From contig NZ_JANCLU010000015.1 of NCBI RefSeq assembly GCF_024294805.1, positions 1-64,000 on the forward strand: DNA of 64,000 bases, written 5' to 3'. The notes beneath the pieces are model-generated. The model did no database searches and was not told the DNA's origin. It was given only the letters and a program-made list of their open reading frames with translations. The stretch's first letter is position 1, and each line of letters starts with the position of its first letter. The DNA comes from Alsobacter ponti (GTDB lineage: Bacteria > Pseudomonadota > Alphaproteobacteria > Rhizobiales > Beijerinckiaceae). Shown one piece after another: positions 8,498 to 17,200 of the stretch. A program made the translations under genes and the position numbers.

Positions 8498-9427
8498 ATG
8501 CTGCTCTTCCTGGCGACCAGTTCGCCCTTCTTCGCGGCGATCGCGCTCGGGTGGCTGGCCGGCCGCTTCCGGCTGTTCGGCAGCGAGGCCGTGTCGATCC
8601 TCAACACCTTCGCCTTCGTCGTCGCCACCCCGGCCATGGTGGTGCGGGTGATGGCGCGTCAGCCGCTCGGCGAGTTGTGGAACCCGCCCTTCTTCCTCGG
8701 CGTGGTGGCGACCTCCGTCGCCCTGCTCGGCCTCGCCATTCTGTTCTGGCGGCGCGCGGGTCACGACTTCGGCCCCGCCGTGTCGCGCGGGCAGACGCTG
8801 GTGGGCGGCAACTTCGCCTTCCTCGGCATCCCGCTGATGCTCGCCTTTCTGGGCGACGGCGCGGCGGGACCTATCGCCATCGGCCTGGTCTGCGACACTG
8901 CCGTTATCGTGCCGCTCTGCATCGGCCTCATCGAGGCGGGCCGGGGCTCGGGATCGCCGGGGCTCGTGGCGCTGCGCCTGGTGCGCGGCACGCTCGTCAA
9001 CCCGTTCATGCTGTCGATCCTCGCCGGGCTGGCCATCTCGCTGTCCGGCTGGCCGCTGCCGGCGCCGGTCGACAGGTTCCTCGTCTTCGTCGGCGGCGCG
9101 GCGGCGCCGACCGGGGTCTTCGCGCTTGGGCTGGCGCTGCACGGCTGGATGCGCAAGGGCGGCTTCCTGCGCGTCGCTCCGCTGGCCGTGGCGAAGCTGG
9201 TGGTGCACCCGCTGGCGATCTGGGCGGTGCTGGCGCTCGTGCTGCGGCTGGAGCCCTTCTGGGTGGCCGCCGGCGTCCTCTACGCCGCCGTGCCGGTCGC
9301 CGCGAACGCCTTCATCATCGCCGACCGCTACGAGACCGGCAGCGAAACCGTGGCCGCGGCCGTGCTCGTCTCGACGGTGCTCGCGGCCTTCACCTACCCC
9401 GTGGCGGCATGGCTGGTTGCGCCATAG
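8498..9427 (+). CDS. AEC-family (auxin efflux carrier type) permease
   Basis: This 309-residue integral membrane protein has about ten hydrophobic segments and the AEC-family landmarks NTFAFVVATPAMVVRVMA near residue 35, VGGNFAFLGIPLML, LVNPFMLSILAGLAISL at mid-protein, and APTGVFALGLAL. AEC proteins export or exchange small organic anions in the inner membrane; the substrate cannot be told from sequence. Its closeness to cobB (12 bases) suggests shared transcription, not necessarily shared function. A second AEC gene lies at 43954-44880. Confidence 0.88.
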   Translation: MLLFLATSSPFFAAIALGWLAGRFRLFGSEAVSILNTFAFVVATPAMVVRVMARQPLGELWNPPFFLGVVATSVALLGLAILFWRRAGHDFGPAVSRGQTLVGGNFAFLGIPLMLAFLGDGAAGPIAIGLVCDTAVIVPLCIGLIEAGRGSGSPGLVALRLVRGTLVNPFMLSILAGLAISLSGWPLPAPVDRFLVFVGGAAAPTGVFALGLALHGWMRKGGFLRVAPLAVAKLVVHPLAIWAVLALVLRLEPFWVAAGVLYAAVPVAANAFIIADRYETGSETVAAAVLVSTVLAAFTYPVAAWLVAP

Positions 9428-9509
9428 CCGGTCGCGGCCCACATTCAGCGGGAACCGGCCGCCGGCCCGGCCATTGGCTTCGGCCGACACGGCGTCGAGA
9501 GTGAGGCCG

Positions 9510-10991
9510 ATGACGATCCAGTTTCCGTTCGACAATCTCTACGCGCGCATGCCCGCCGGCTTTTTCGCGCGCGTCGAGCCGACGCCCACGCAAAGCCCCC
9601 GTCTCGTGCAGCTGAACCGGGCGCTCGCCATCGAGCTCGGGCTGGACCCGGACGCGCTCGACACGCCCGAGGGCGCGGAGATCCTGGCCGGCAAGCGCAT
9701 CCCCGAAGTGGCCGAGCCGCTGGCCATGGCCTATGCCGGCCACCAGTTCGGGCATTTCGTGCCGCAACTCGGCGACGGGCGCGCCATCCTGCTCGGCGAG
9801 GTCGTCGACCGCGCCGGCGAGCGCCGCGACATCCAGCTCAAGGGATCGGGGCCGACGCCCTACTCGCGTAACGGGGACGGACGCGCGGCGCTGGGGCCGG
9901 TGCTGCGGGAATATCTGGTGAGCGAGGCCATGCACGCGCTCGGTATTCCGACCACGCGGGCGCTGGCCGCCGCCACCACCGGCGAGCAGGTCTACCGCGA
10001 AACCGCCCTCCCCGGCGCGGTGCTGACGCGCGTCGCGTCGAGCCATATTCGCGTGGGGACGTTCCAGTTCTTCGCCGCGCGCGGGCGGGTCGACGCGCTG
10101 CGGCAGCTCGCCGACCATGCGATCGCGCGGCACTATCCCGATGCGGCGCAGGCGGCGTCTCCGTATCGCGCCCTGCTGGAGGGCGTCGCCGCGCGGCAGG
10201 GCCGGCTGGTGGCGCAATGGCTGCTGGTCGGCTTCATCCACGGCGTCATGAACACCGACAACATGTCGGTGGCGGGGGAGACGATCGACTACGGCCCCTG
10301 CGCCTTCATGGACGCCTACGATCCGCGCACCGTGTTCAGCTCCATCGACCAGTTCGGCCGCTACGCCTACGCCAACCAGCCGGGCATCGCGCAATGGAAC
10401 CTGGCGCGGCTGGCCGAGTGCCTGCTTCCCCTGCTCGATCCCAACGAGGAGGCCGCCGTGGCGCAGGCGCAGGAGGCGCTCGGCGCGTTCGCCGACGCGT
10501 TCAACGAGGGCTATCTCGGCGGCCTGCGCCGCAAGCTCGGGCTGCTGCGCGAGCAGCCCGACGACATCGACCTCGCCCAGGCGCTGTTCTCGGCCATGGC
10601 CGCGGCGCGCGCCGACTTCACGCTGACCTTCCGCCGCCTTGCGGACGCGGCTCTTGGACCACAGCACGAGGCGGGCCTGCGCGGGCTCTTCGGAAGCGAG
10701 CAGGCCGCCCTCGACGAATGGCTCGCCGTCTGGCGGGACCGCCTCGCGGCCGAGGACGCGCCGGCGGAGACAAGGCGGGCGGCCATGCTGCGCGCCAGCC
10801 CGGCCGTCATCCCCCGCAACCACCGGGTCGAGGCCGCCCTCTCCGCTGCCATCGAGCGCGACGACTACGCACCCTTCGAGGAGATGGCGCGCGTGCTGGC
10901 CGATCCCTACGCCGAAAGCGCCGACGCTTCGCCGCTGGCGCAGCCCCCCGCGGAGGACCGCAGCGACTACAGGACGTTCTGCGGCACCTGA
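9510..10991 (+). CDS. selO: SelO/YdiU protein adenylyltransferase
   Basis: SelO is a pseudokinase-fold enzyme that transfers AMP to protein hydroxyls and takes part in the oxidative stress response. The 493 residues match the bacterial family along the full length: AYAGHQFGHFVPQLGDGRA, the ATP-site KGSGPTPYSRNGDGRAALG near residue 110, and the active-site HGVMNTDNMSVAGETIDYGP near residue 244. The C-terminus ends TFCGT: cysteine, not selenocysteine. Start ATG is preceded by GTGAGG. Upstream in-frame sequence belongs to the antisense/out-of-frame region of the permease. Confidence 0.95.
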   Translation: MTIQFPFDNLYARMPAGFFARVEPTPTQSPRLVQLNRALAIELGLDPDALDTPEGAEILAGKRIPEVAEPLAMAYAGHQFGHFVPQLGDGRAILLGEVVDRAGERRDIQLKGSGPTPYSRNGDGRAALGPVLREYLVSEAMHALGIPTTRALAAATTGEQVYRETALPGAVLTRVASSHIRVGTFQFFAARGRVDALRQLADHAIARHYPDAAQAASPYRALLEGVAARQGRLVAQWLLVGFIHGVMNTDNMSVAGETIDYGPCAFMDAYDPRTVFSSIDQFGRYAYANQPGIAQWNLARLAECLLPLLDPNEEAAVAQAQEALGAFADAFNEGYLGGLRRKLGLLREQPDDIDLAQALFSAMAAARADFTLTFRRLADAALGPQHEAGLRGLFGSEQAALDEWLAVWRDRLAAEDAPAETRRAAMLRASPAVIPRNHRVEAALSAAIERDDYAPFEEMARVLADPYAESADASPLAQPPAEDRSDYRTFCGT

Positions 10992-11142
10992 GGCAGAGCG
11001 GAAACGCCGTCGCCTTCGGATCATCGACGCCGGCCGAGGCTTGCGCCGGACGACAGTGAAGCTTTGCGAAGTCACATCCTGCTGAGTGCGACCTTCATCC
11101 CGGTTGCGGCGCCTGCTCGCGCGCTGTAATCCAGATCAAGTG

Positions 11143-11156
11143 TTGACCTTAATCAA
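11143..11156 (+). promoter_or_regulatory. FixK/FNR-type box upstream of the multiheme cytochrome
   Basis: TTGACCTTAATCAA is a perfect TTGA-N6-TCAA palindrome, the binding pattern of FNR/FixK/NnrR-type regulators, about 90 bases before the cytochrome ATG. It lies in a locally AT-rich stretch (11130-11165) in an otherwise GC-rich gap. If centred at -41.5 the transcript would start near 11191. I see no clear -10 element. This points to induction at low oxygen or by nitric oxide, as inference. Confidence 0.6.
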
Positions 11157-11246
11157 TAAAGCTTCACGCGACCCCACGTCGAGGCGTGGACCGTTCTCCC
11201 GCCGGGAGCGGCGGCGGTCGCCCATTCTGGGCCCGAGCTGTCTGCG

Positions 11247-13598
11247 ATGAGCGCCGCATCCTTCTCCCCGCTTCGGGTCGCGTTGTGGGCGTTGCTGTGC
11301 GTCGCCGCGGTGTTCGGCGTCGGCCTGGTGCACGGTCAAGCGCCCGCCCCCGCCGTGAAGGTGGGCGAACTGGCGCCCTCCGCGCCGCAGGGCTTTGTCG
11401 GATCGCAAGCCTGCGCGTCGTGCCACGAGGCCCAGGCCGCCGCGTGGCGCGCCTCGCAGCACGCCGCCGCGATGCAGCCCGCCACGCCGGAAGCCGTGCT
11501 CGGCGATTTCAGCGACGTCGCCGCCGAGCATTTTGGGTCGAAGGCGCGCTTCCTGCGCGAGGGGGACGACTATGTCGTGGAAACGGAAGGGCGCGACGGA
11601 AAGACGGCCAGGTTCCGCGTGGCGTACACCTTCGGGGTCGCGCCGCTGCAGCAATATCTGACGGAGTTCCCGGACGGGCGACTCCAGGCGCTGCCTTACG
11701 CCTGGGACACGCGGACCCGCGCCGAGGGCGGCCAGCGCTGGTTCCACCTCTACCCCGGCGAGGCGATCCCGCCGGGCGACGTGCTGCACTGGACCGGGCT
11801 CCAGCAGAACTGGAACTTCATGTGCGCCGACTGCCACTCGACGGCGGTGAGCAAGGGCTACAAGCCCTCCGACAACCGCTTCGAAACGCGGTTCGCCGAG
11901 GTCAGCGTCGGGTGCGAGGCCTGTCACGGACCTGGCGAGGGACATGTGAAATGGGCCGAAGGCGGCCGCGAGCCCGGCGCTCCGCGCAAAGGGTTCGCGT
12001 CGGCCGCCACGCCGCGCCCGGCCGCGGACTGGACGCCCGACCCGGCGACCGGCAGCCCCGCCCACGGCGTCGCGCGGCGCGTCGGCGACGAGGTCGACAC
12101 GTGCGGCACTTGCCATTCGCGGCGCGGTCAGTTCGCCGAAGGCTGGCGTCCCGGCAGTCCGCTCGCCGACTTCTACCGGACGGTCTTCCTGACGCCCGAC
12201 CTGTTCGAGGATGACGGGCAGATGAAGGACGAGGTGTTCAATCTCGCATCCTTCCAGCAGAGCCGCATGCACGCCCGGGGCGTGACCTGCGGCGACTGCC
12301 ACGACCCGCATTCGGCCAGGCTGAAGGCCGACGGCGCGCAGGTCTGCGGCCAATGCCACAGCGCCGAGGTGTTCGCCTCGGTTCGCCATACCGGCCACGC
12401 GCAAGGCCCCGGCCAGCCGGATTGCGTGTCCTGCCACATGCCGGCGCGGACCTACATGGTCGTGGACCGGCGTCATGACCACTCGTTCCGCGTTCCCCGG
12501 CCCGACCTCACCGTGTCCCTGGGCACGCCGAACGCCTGCAACGACTGCCATCGCGACAAGCCGGCCGCCTGGGCGGCTTCGGCGGTGGAAGCCTGGCACG
12601 GCCCGGTCCGCAAGGGCGCGCAAACCTACGCGCCGGCGTTCCACGCGGCGAGGACGGGCGATCCGCGCGCGCGGGACCTTCTGCTCGCCGTTTCCGCCGA
12701 CAAGGCGACGCCCGCGCTGGCGCGCGCCACGGCCCTCCTCTTCCTGCGCGAGCGGCCCGCCGCCGCGGTCGACGGAGCGATGTCGGCCAATCTGGCGGAC
12801 CCAGACCCGATGATCCGTATCGCGGCGCTCGGCGGACTGGCCGGGCTTCCGCCCGACCAACGCTGGCGGCGCGCCGCCGGGCTGCTCGGCGATCCGGTGC
12901 GGTCCGTCCGCATGCAGGCGGCCGTGACGCTCGCCGAAGGTCCGCCCCCGGGCGCGAGCCCGGCGGAGCGCCAGGCCTTCGAGGCGGCGGCGGCGGAGTA
13001 CGAGGCGGGGGAACGCTTCAATGCCGACCGGCCGGAGCATCGCGCCAATCTGGCGCGCTTTCTCGCGCAGCGCGGGCGCACGGCCGAGGCCGAGCGGGAG
13101 TATCTCGCGGCGCTGAAGCTGGGGTTCTCCGTCCCGGTCCGCGTCGACCTGGCGGATTTCTACCGGTCGCTCGGCCGCGAGTCCGATGCCGAGATCCTGC
13201 TGCGGCAGACGATCGCCATGGACCCGACCGCCGCCGCGCCGAGACACGCGCTCGGCCTCGCTTTGGTGCGCGCCCGGCGGCAAGCCGAGGCCCTCGAGCA
13301 GTTGCGGCTGGCGGCGGAACGCGATCCCGGGCAGAGCCGCTACGCCTATGTCTACGCGGTCGCGCTGGCCTCCGTCGGCCGGGCCGACGAGGCGGGGCGC
13401 GTGCTGGAGAAGGCCTTGCAGAGCAATCCGTCCGATGCGGAAGTGACCGCGCTGCTGCTTCAGAACGCCCTGAAGGCTCGCGATCTCGCACGGGCCGCCC
13501 CTCTGGCGCAGCGACTAAGAGTCCTGGTCCCGGACGATCCGGGGGTCGCGCGGCTGGCGGCCCAGTTGTCGGCGGCGGGCGCGCGGCCGGCCCCCTGA
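11247..13598 (+). CDS. Octaheme c-type cytochrome with C-terminal TPR/HEAT-like region
   Basis: The 783-residue protein has an N-terminal signal/anchor helix (about 8-30, ending VHGQA), so it should act in the periplasm. Eight CXXCH haem c motifs are visible: CASCH at residue 56, CADCH 193, CEACH 223, CGTCH 286, CGDCH 348, CGQCH 367, CVSCH 393 and CNDCH 431. Residues about 470-580 look like HEAT-type helical repeats. Residues about 590-780 are TPR-like, with alternating alanine/leucine helices and RANLARFLAQRGRTAEAE. This layout resembles cytochrome c554/NrfA-related multihaem proteins with a TPR tail, but I cannot assign the electron donor or acceptor. A FixK-type box lies upstream. No partner oxidoreductase is adjacent. 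Confidence 0.85.
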   Translation: MSAASFSPLRVALWALLCVAAVFGVGLVHGQAPAPAVKVGELAPSAPQGFVGSQACASCHEAQAAAWRASQHAAAMQPATPEAVLGDFSDVAAEHFGSKARFLREGDDYVVETEGRDGKTARFRVAYTFGVAPLQQYLTEFPDGRLQALPYAWDTRTRAEGGQRWFHLYPGEAIPPGDVLHWTGLQQNWNFMCADCHSTAVSKGYKPSDNRFETRFAEVSVGCEACHGPGEGHVKWAEGGREPGAPRKGFASAATPRPAADWTPDPATGSPAHGVARRVGDEVDTCGTCHSRRGQFAEGWRPGSPLADFYRTVFLTPDLFEDDGQMKDEVFNLASFQQSRMHARGVTCGDCHDPHSARLKADGAQVCGQCHSAEVFASVRHTGHAQGPGQPDCVSCHMPARTYMVVDRRHDHSFRVPRPDLTVSLGTPNACNDCHRDKPAAWAASAVEAWHGPVRKGAQTYAPAFHAARTGDPRARDLLLAVSADKATPALARATALLFLRERPAAAVDGAMSANLADPDPMIRIAALGGLAGLPPDQRWRRAAGLLGDPVRSVRMQAAVTLAEGPPPGASPAERQAFEAAAAEYEAGERFNADRPEHRANLARFLAQRGRTAEAEREYLAALKLGFSVPVRVDLADFYRSLGRESDAEILLRQTIAMDPTAAAPRHALGLALVRARRQAEALEQLRLAAERDPGQSRYAYVYAVALASVGRADEAGRVLEKALQSNPSDAEVTALLLQNALKARDLARAAPLAQRLRVLVPDDPGVARLAAQLSAAGARPAP

Positions 13599-13680
13599 GC
13601 GGTCCGGTCCGGCACTTTTGGCGGCTCGGGGCGTTCCTGAGCGAGACGCCTCGGAATGGTTGGCGCGACGGTATCGCAGG

Positions 13681-14178
13681 ATGGGATTGCGGCAGGTGAG
13701 CACGAAACGAGCCAGGGCGACGTCCGCTGCTTTTCCGGTGATCGGGGGATTGCTGGCGATCATCCTCGGGCTGGCCGTGATCGCCGGCGGGCTGCTCTAT
13801 GCGGCGGTCGCCGTCGACCGCTCGCCCGTCGCCGACGCGCCTTCCGGCGGCAAGATCGGCCCGACGCTGACCGTCCGCGAGGCGATGCCGCGTCCGGCGC
13901 CAGCCCCGCCGGCGAACGCCGCCGAGCCGGCCCAGGACACGCCGCCCGCCGAAGCGCCGGTCGTGCTGACCTCCCCTCTGGGCGTCGCGCCGATCATCGT
14001 CGATCCCAGTCCGCCTCTCTTGACGCCCGCCCCCGCGACCCCGGCGACTGGCGCCACCGCGGCCCCTCGACAGGCGAGCGGCTCGCGCGGCTGCACGGGG
14101 TACCGTTCCTACAACCCCCAGACGGGCACCTATCGGGCCTTCGACGGAACGATCCGCGAGTGCCGTCCTGAGAACTGA
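13681..14178 (+). CDS. Membrane-anchored BA14K-like protein
   Basis: About 165 residues: a basic N-terminus, one strong hydrophobic helix (VIGGLLAIILGLAVIAGGLL), a long Pro/Ala-rich linker, and a C-terminal module GYRSYNPQTGTYRAFDG followed by a cysteine, which resembles the BA14K lectin-like repeat of Brucella and other Hyphomicrobiales. Two C-terminal cysteines flank this module and could pair in the periplasm. The start is uncertain: ATG at 13681 is chosen, GTG at 13696 or upstream starts are possible. It lies 82 bases after the cytochrome gene and ends in a hairpin shared with the convergent autotransporter. Confidence 0.65.
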   Translation: MGLRQVSTKRARATSAAFPVIGGLLAIILGLAVIAGGLLYAAVAVDRSPVADAPSGGKIGPTLTVREAMPRPAPAPPANAAEPAQDTPPAEAPVVLTSPLGVAPIIVDPSPPLLTPAPATPATGATAAPRQASGSRGCTGYRSYNPQTGTYRAFDGTIRECRPEN

Positions 14179-14208
14179 CGCCGCCCGGCTCGCCTTCCGG
14201 GCGGCGTC
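14177..14208. terminator. Bidirectional hairpin between convergent genes
   Basis: A perfect 12-bp stem (GACGCCGCCCGG / CCGGGCGGCGTC) with an 8-base loop starts inside the stop codon of the BA14K-like gene and ends six bases before the stop of the minus-strand autotransporter. It has no U-tract on either side, so it may work as a 3'-end stabiliser or a Rho-assisted stop for both transcripts. Confidence 0.6.
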
Positions 14209-14214
14209 GCCGCC

Positions 14215-17200
14215 TCAGAACCGGTAGCGCAGATGGGCGAAGACGCTCTGGCTTTCGACGCGCTCCGGCGAGGCGGTGAGCAGATATTCGAGCTCCATGT
14301 CCCAGAACCAGCGCGTCTCGATCCGCAGGCTGAGTCCCCCTGACACCGTGTCCTGCGACTGGCTGTCGCCGCGGATCACGAAGCCTGGGCTGACGCCGAC
14401 CAGATCCGAGTAGTTCAGCCCCTGCACGTAGCCGCCGGCGAAGTTGTGCCGGTAGTCCAGGCGCGCCATCGGCGTCACCTGGCCCCATTCGGTTTGGAAG
14501 GCGTAGCCCAAGCGCGCGCCCAGCACGCCCGACACCGTCGTGGTCGTCAGGGGGTCGTAGCTCAGCGTCCAGCCCGCAGGACCCCTCTCGGTGTAGCCGC
14601 CCAGCGAGGTCGACACGCCGTCGAAGCGGCCGTAGAGCGACATCTTCCACGGCCCGTTGTTCAGGTCGTGGGTCAGCCCCACCGAGCCGAAGAGATTGAC
14701 GCCGCCGCGCGTGCCGGTGAGCGTCACTCCGCTGGTGTTGGAGACGCGAGTGGAGTCGAAGGAGAGCGCCCCGACGCCGACCGTGACGTCCAGGAAGGTG
14801 CGCGGCACGACCCGCCAGCTCGCGTAGACCGAGACGTTCGCCGCGGTTCCCGTGCTGCTGGAGCCGTTCGAGCCGATGTCGGTGCGGTCGAACGCCGCGC
14901 CGAGCGCCAGGCCGGCCTTGAGCCCGTCCGCGATGCGGCCGTCCAGGCCGATCGCGAGGGCCGAACCGGTGAACTTGTCGTCGTAGCGCCCGTCCGCCTT
15001 CAGCTTGCCGAAGCCGATCGTGCCCGACGCCCACACCTGGAAGGGCAGCGTGCCGCTGCGGTTCAGCGCCTCGAACGCCGCCGGCAAGGCGGACGAGAGC
15101 TGCTGGAGGGCTCGCTGCACGTCGTCTCCGGCCACGCGGCCGCTGCGGCCATAGCGCGAAAAGCCCTCCTCATCCTCCAGTCCGAGTTCCGGGAAGGCGT
15201 GCGGTTCGAGATAAGCGAAGGCCTGCGCGCCGGACGAGGCGCGGCCGAGGCCGAAGCCGTTGCGACCGAATGCCGAGGCCTTGCCGGCGAGCCCATTGGT
15301 GTAGCCGTAGGGCGCCCAGGCGGCGGCTTCCGGCGACGGCGGGACGTAAGCCGACGCGGGGGTGGCGAAGACCGATTGCCGGGTCCGCTCTTCCGGCGCA
15401 GGCTCGTCTTCGTGCAGCCGCTCCAGCCGTCGCAAGCCCAGGTCGAGTTGCTGCTGCCCGAACCTCACGGCGGAGCTCACCTGCGCGGCCACGGTGGCGC
15501 GCACCGAGGGGTCGCTCGTCGGGTTCGGACGGGCGCCGACAGTGACCGTCACCGGGGGGGACGTGGCCGGCTGGTTGTTCGCGTCTCCCGCATAGGCGGC
15601 GGTCAGACTGTGCGTGCCCAGGCCAAGCGCATGGGTGACGAGGATCGCCTTGCCGCCCGAGACCTGGGACGCGCCAAGCACCGTCGCGCCGTCCTTGAAC
15701 GTCACCGCGCCGGTGGGCGACGAGCCGTTGGTCAACGTCGCCGTCAGCGTCACGTCGGTCCCCTGGAACGGCGTCGTCGAGGAGACGGTGAGCGCCACCG
15801 CCGGCGTGAAGCGCTCGCGGGTCACCACCACCGTATAGGTCGTCGTGGTGACGCCGTCCTGCGCCGTCACGAGCAGTGTGATGGTGTTCGGGCCAGTGTT
15901 CAGCGCCACCTGCACCGACGCTCCGGCCGCGACCGACACGCCGTTCACCTTCACGGTCGCGGTGGGGTCGCCGAGCGTCGGCGTGAAGGTGATGGTCGCC
16001 GTACCGTTGGGGACGGTCGCCGTGTAGCTCGTCGTGCCGCTCGCGAAGGTCGGCGTCAGCGTTCCCACGCCGAGCGTCAGCGCGGACAGCGACGAGACCG
16101 TCGCGCCGGCGCGGGTCACCACCACCAGGTACGTCTTGGTGGAGCCGTTCTGCGCCGTCACGACGACGGACACCGAGTTCGCCCCCACGACGAGCTGGAT
16201 GGGCGCGGAGGCCTGCCCGGAGGCCACAGTCACGCCGTTGACCTTCGCGGTGGCCGTCGCGTCCGCCACGGTCGGCGTGAAGCTGATTGAGGTCGTCGTG
16301 CTGGAGACGGCGACCGAATAGCTCGTGACCGCCGCCGAGAAGACCGGCGACAGCGCGCCGGCGCTCGGCGCGAGGCTGGCGAGGTCGGCGTTGGCGGAGC
16401 CGGACCGTGTTACCACGACGGTGTACGTCGTCGAGGACTGGTCCTGCGCCGTCACGACCACCGTGATCGTGTTGTCGCCCAGCGCGAGCGGGATATCGGC
16501 CGAGGCGACGCCCGACGCCACCGCCACGCTGTTGACCGAGATGCTGGCGGCGGCGTCCGCCGCCGTCGGCGTCACGGCGACCGACGCCGTCGCATTCGGA
16601 ACCGTCGCCGTGTAACGCAGGACAGCGCTGGAGAATGTGGGCGTCAGCGTGCCAGCGCTCAGGCCGAGCCCCGCGAGGCTGGACAGGCTCGACGCCGCGC
16701 GTGTCACGACAATCGTGTAGGTGGTCGTGGTCGCCAGGTCGGGCGCGGTGACCACCACCGGGATGGCGTTCTGGCCGACCGCGAGAGGAATGGCGGCGGA
16801 GGCCGAGCCCGACGCCGTTGCGACGCCCTTGACCAGCACGGTCGCTCCCGCCGCCGTCACGCTCGGCGTCAGCGTGATGGACGTGACTGAATTGGCCACC
16901 GCCACGTCGTAGGCGGTGGTGTCGGTGGCGAAGGCCGGCGTCAGCGTGCCGCTGCTCACCGCGAGCGCCGATAGCGTCGCGTTGGGCGACGGCTGGCGCG
17001 TCACCGTGAGGCGGTACGACGTGCGGGACACGCCGTCCGCCGCCGTCACCTCGACGACCACGGAATTCGTGCCGACGTTGAGCGGCGCCGATGCGACCCC
17101 GGCCGCGAGCGTCACCGCCGCTCCGTTCGCGGTGACGGCCACGGTGGCGCCGGCGTCGGTCGCCACCGGGGTGAGGTTGATGGACGCCGTATCGTTCGTC

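Noticed and set aside
1-8500. Cobalamin riboswitch for the cob cluster
   Set aside because: No B12-box-like sequence seen in the short gaps at 3484-3530 or 7038-7114; the operon head lies outside the window.
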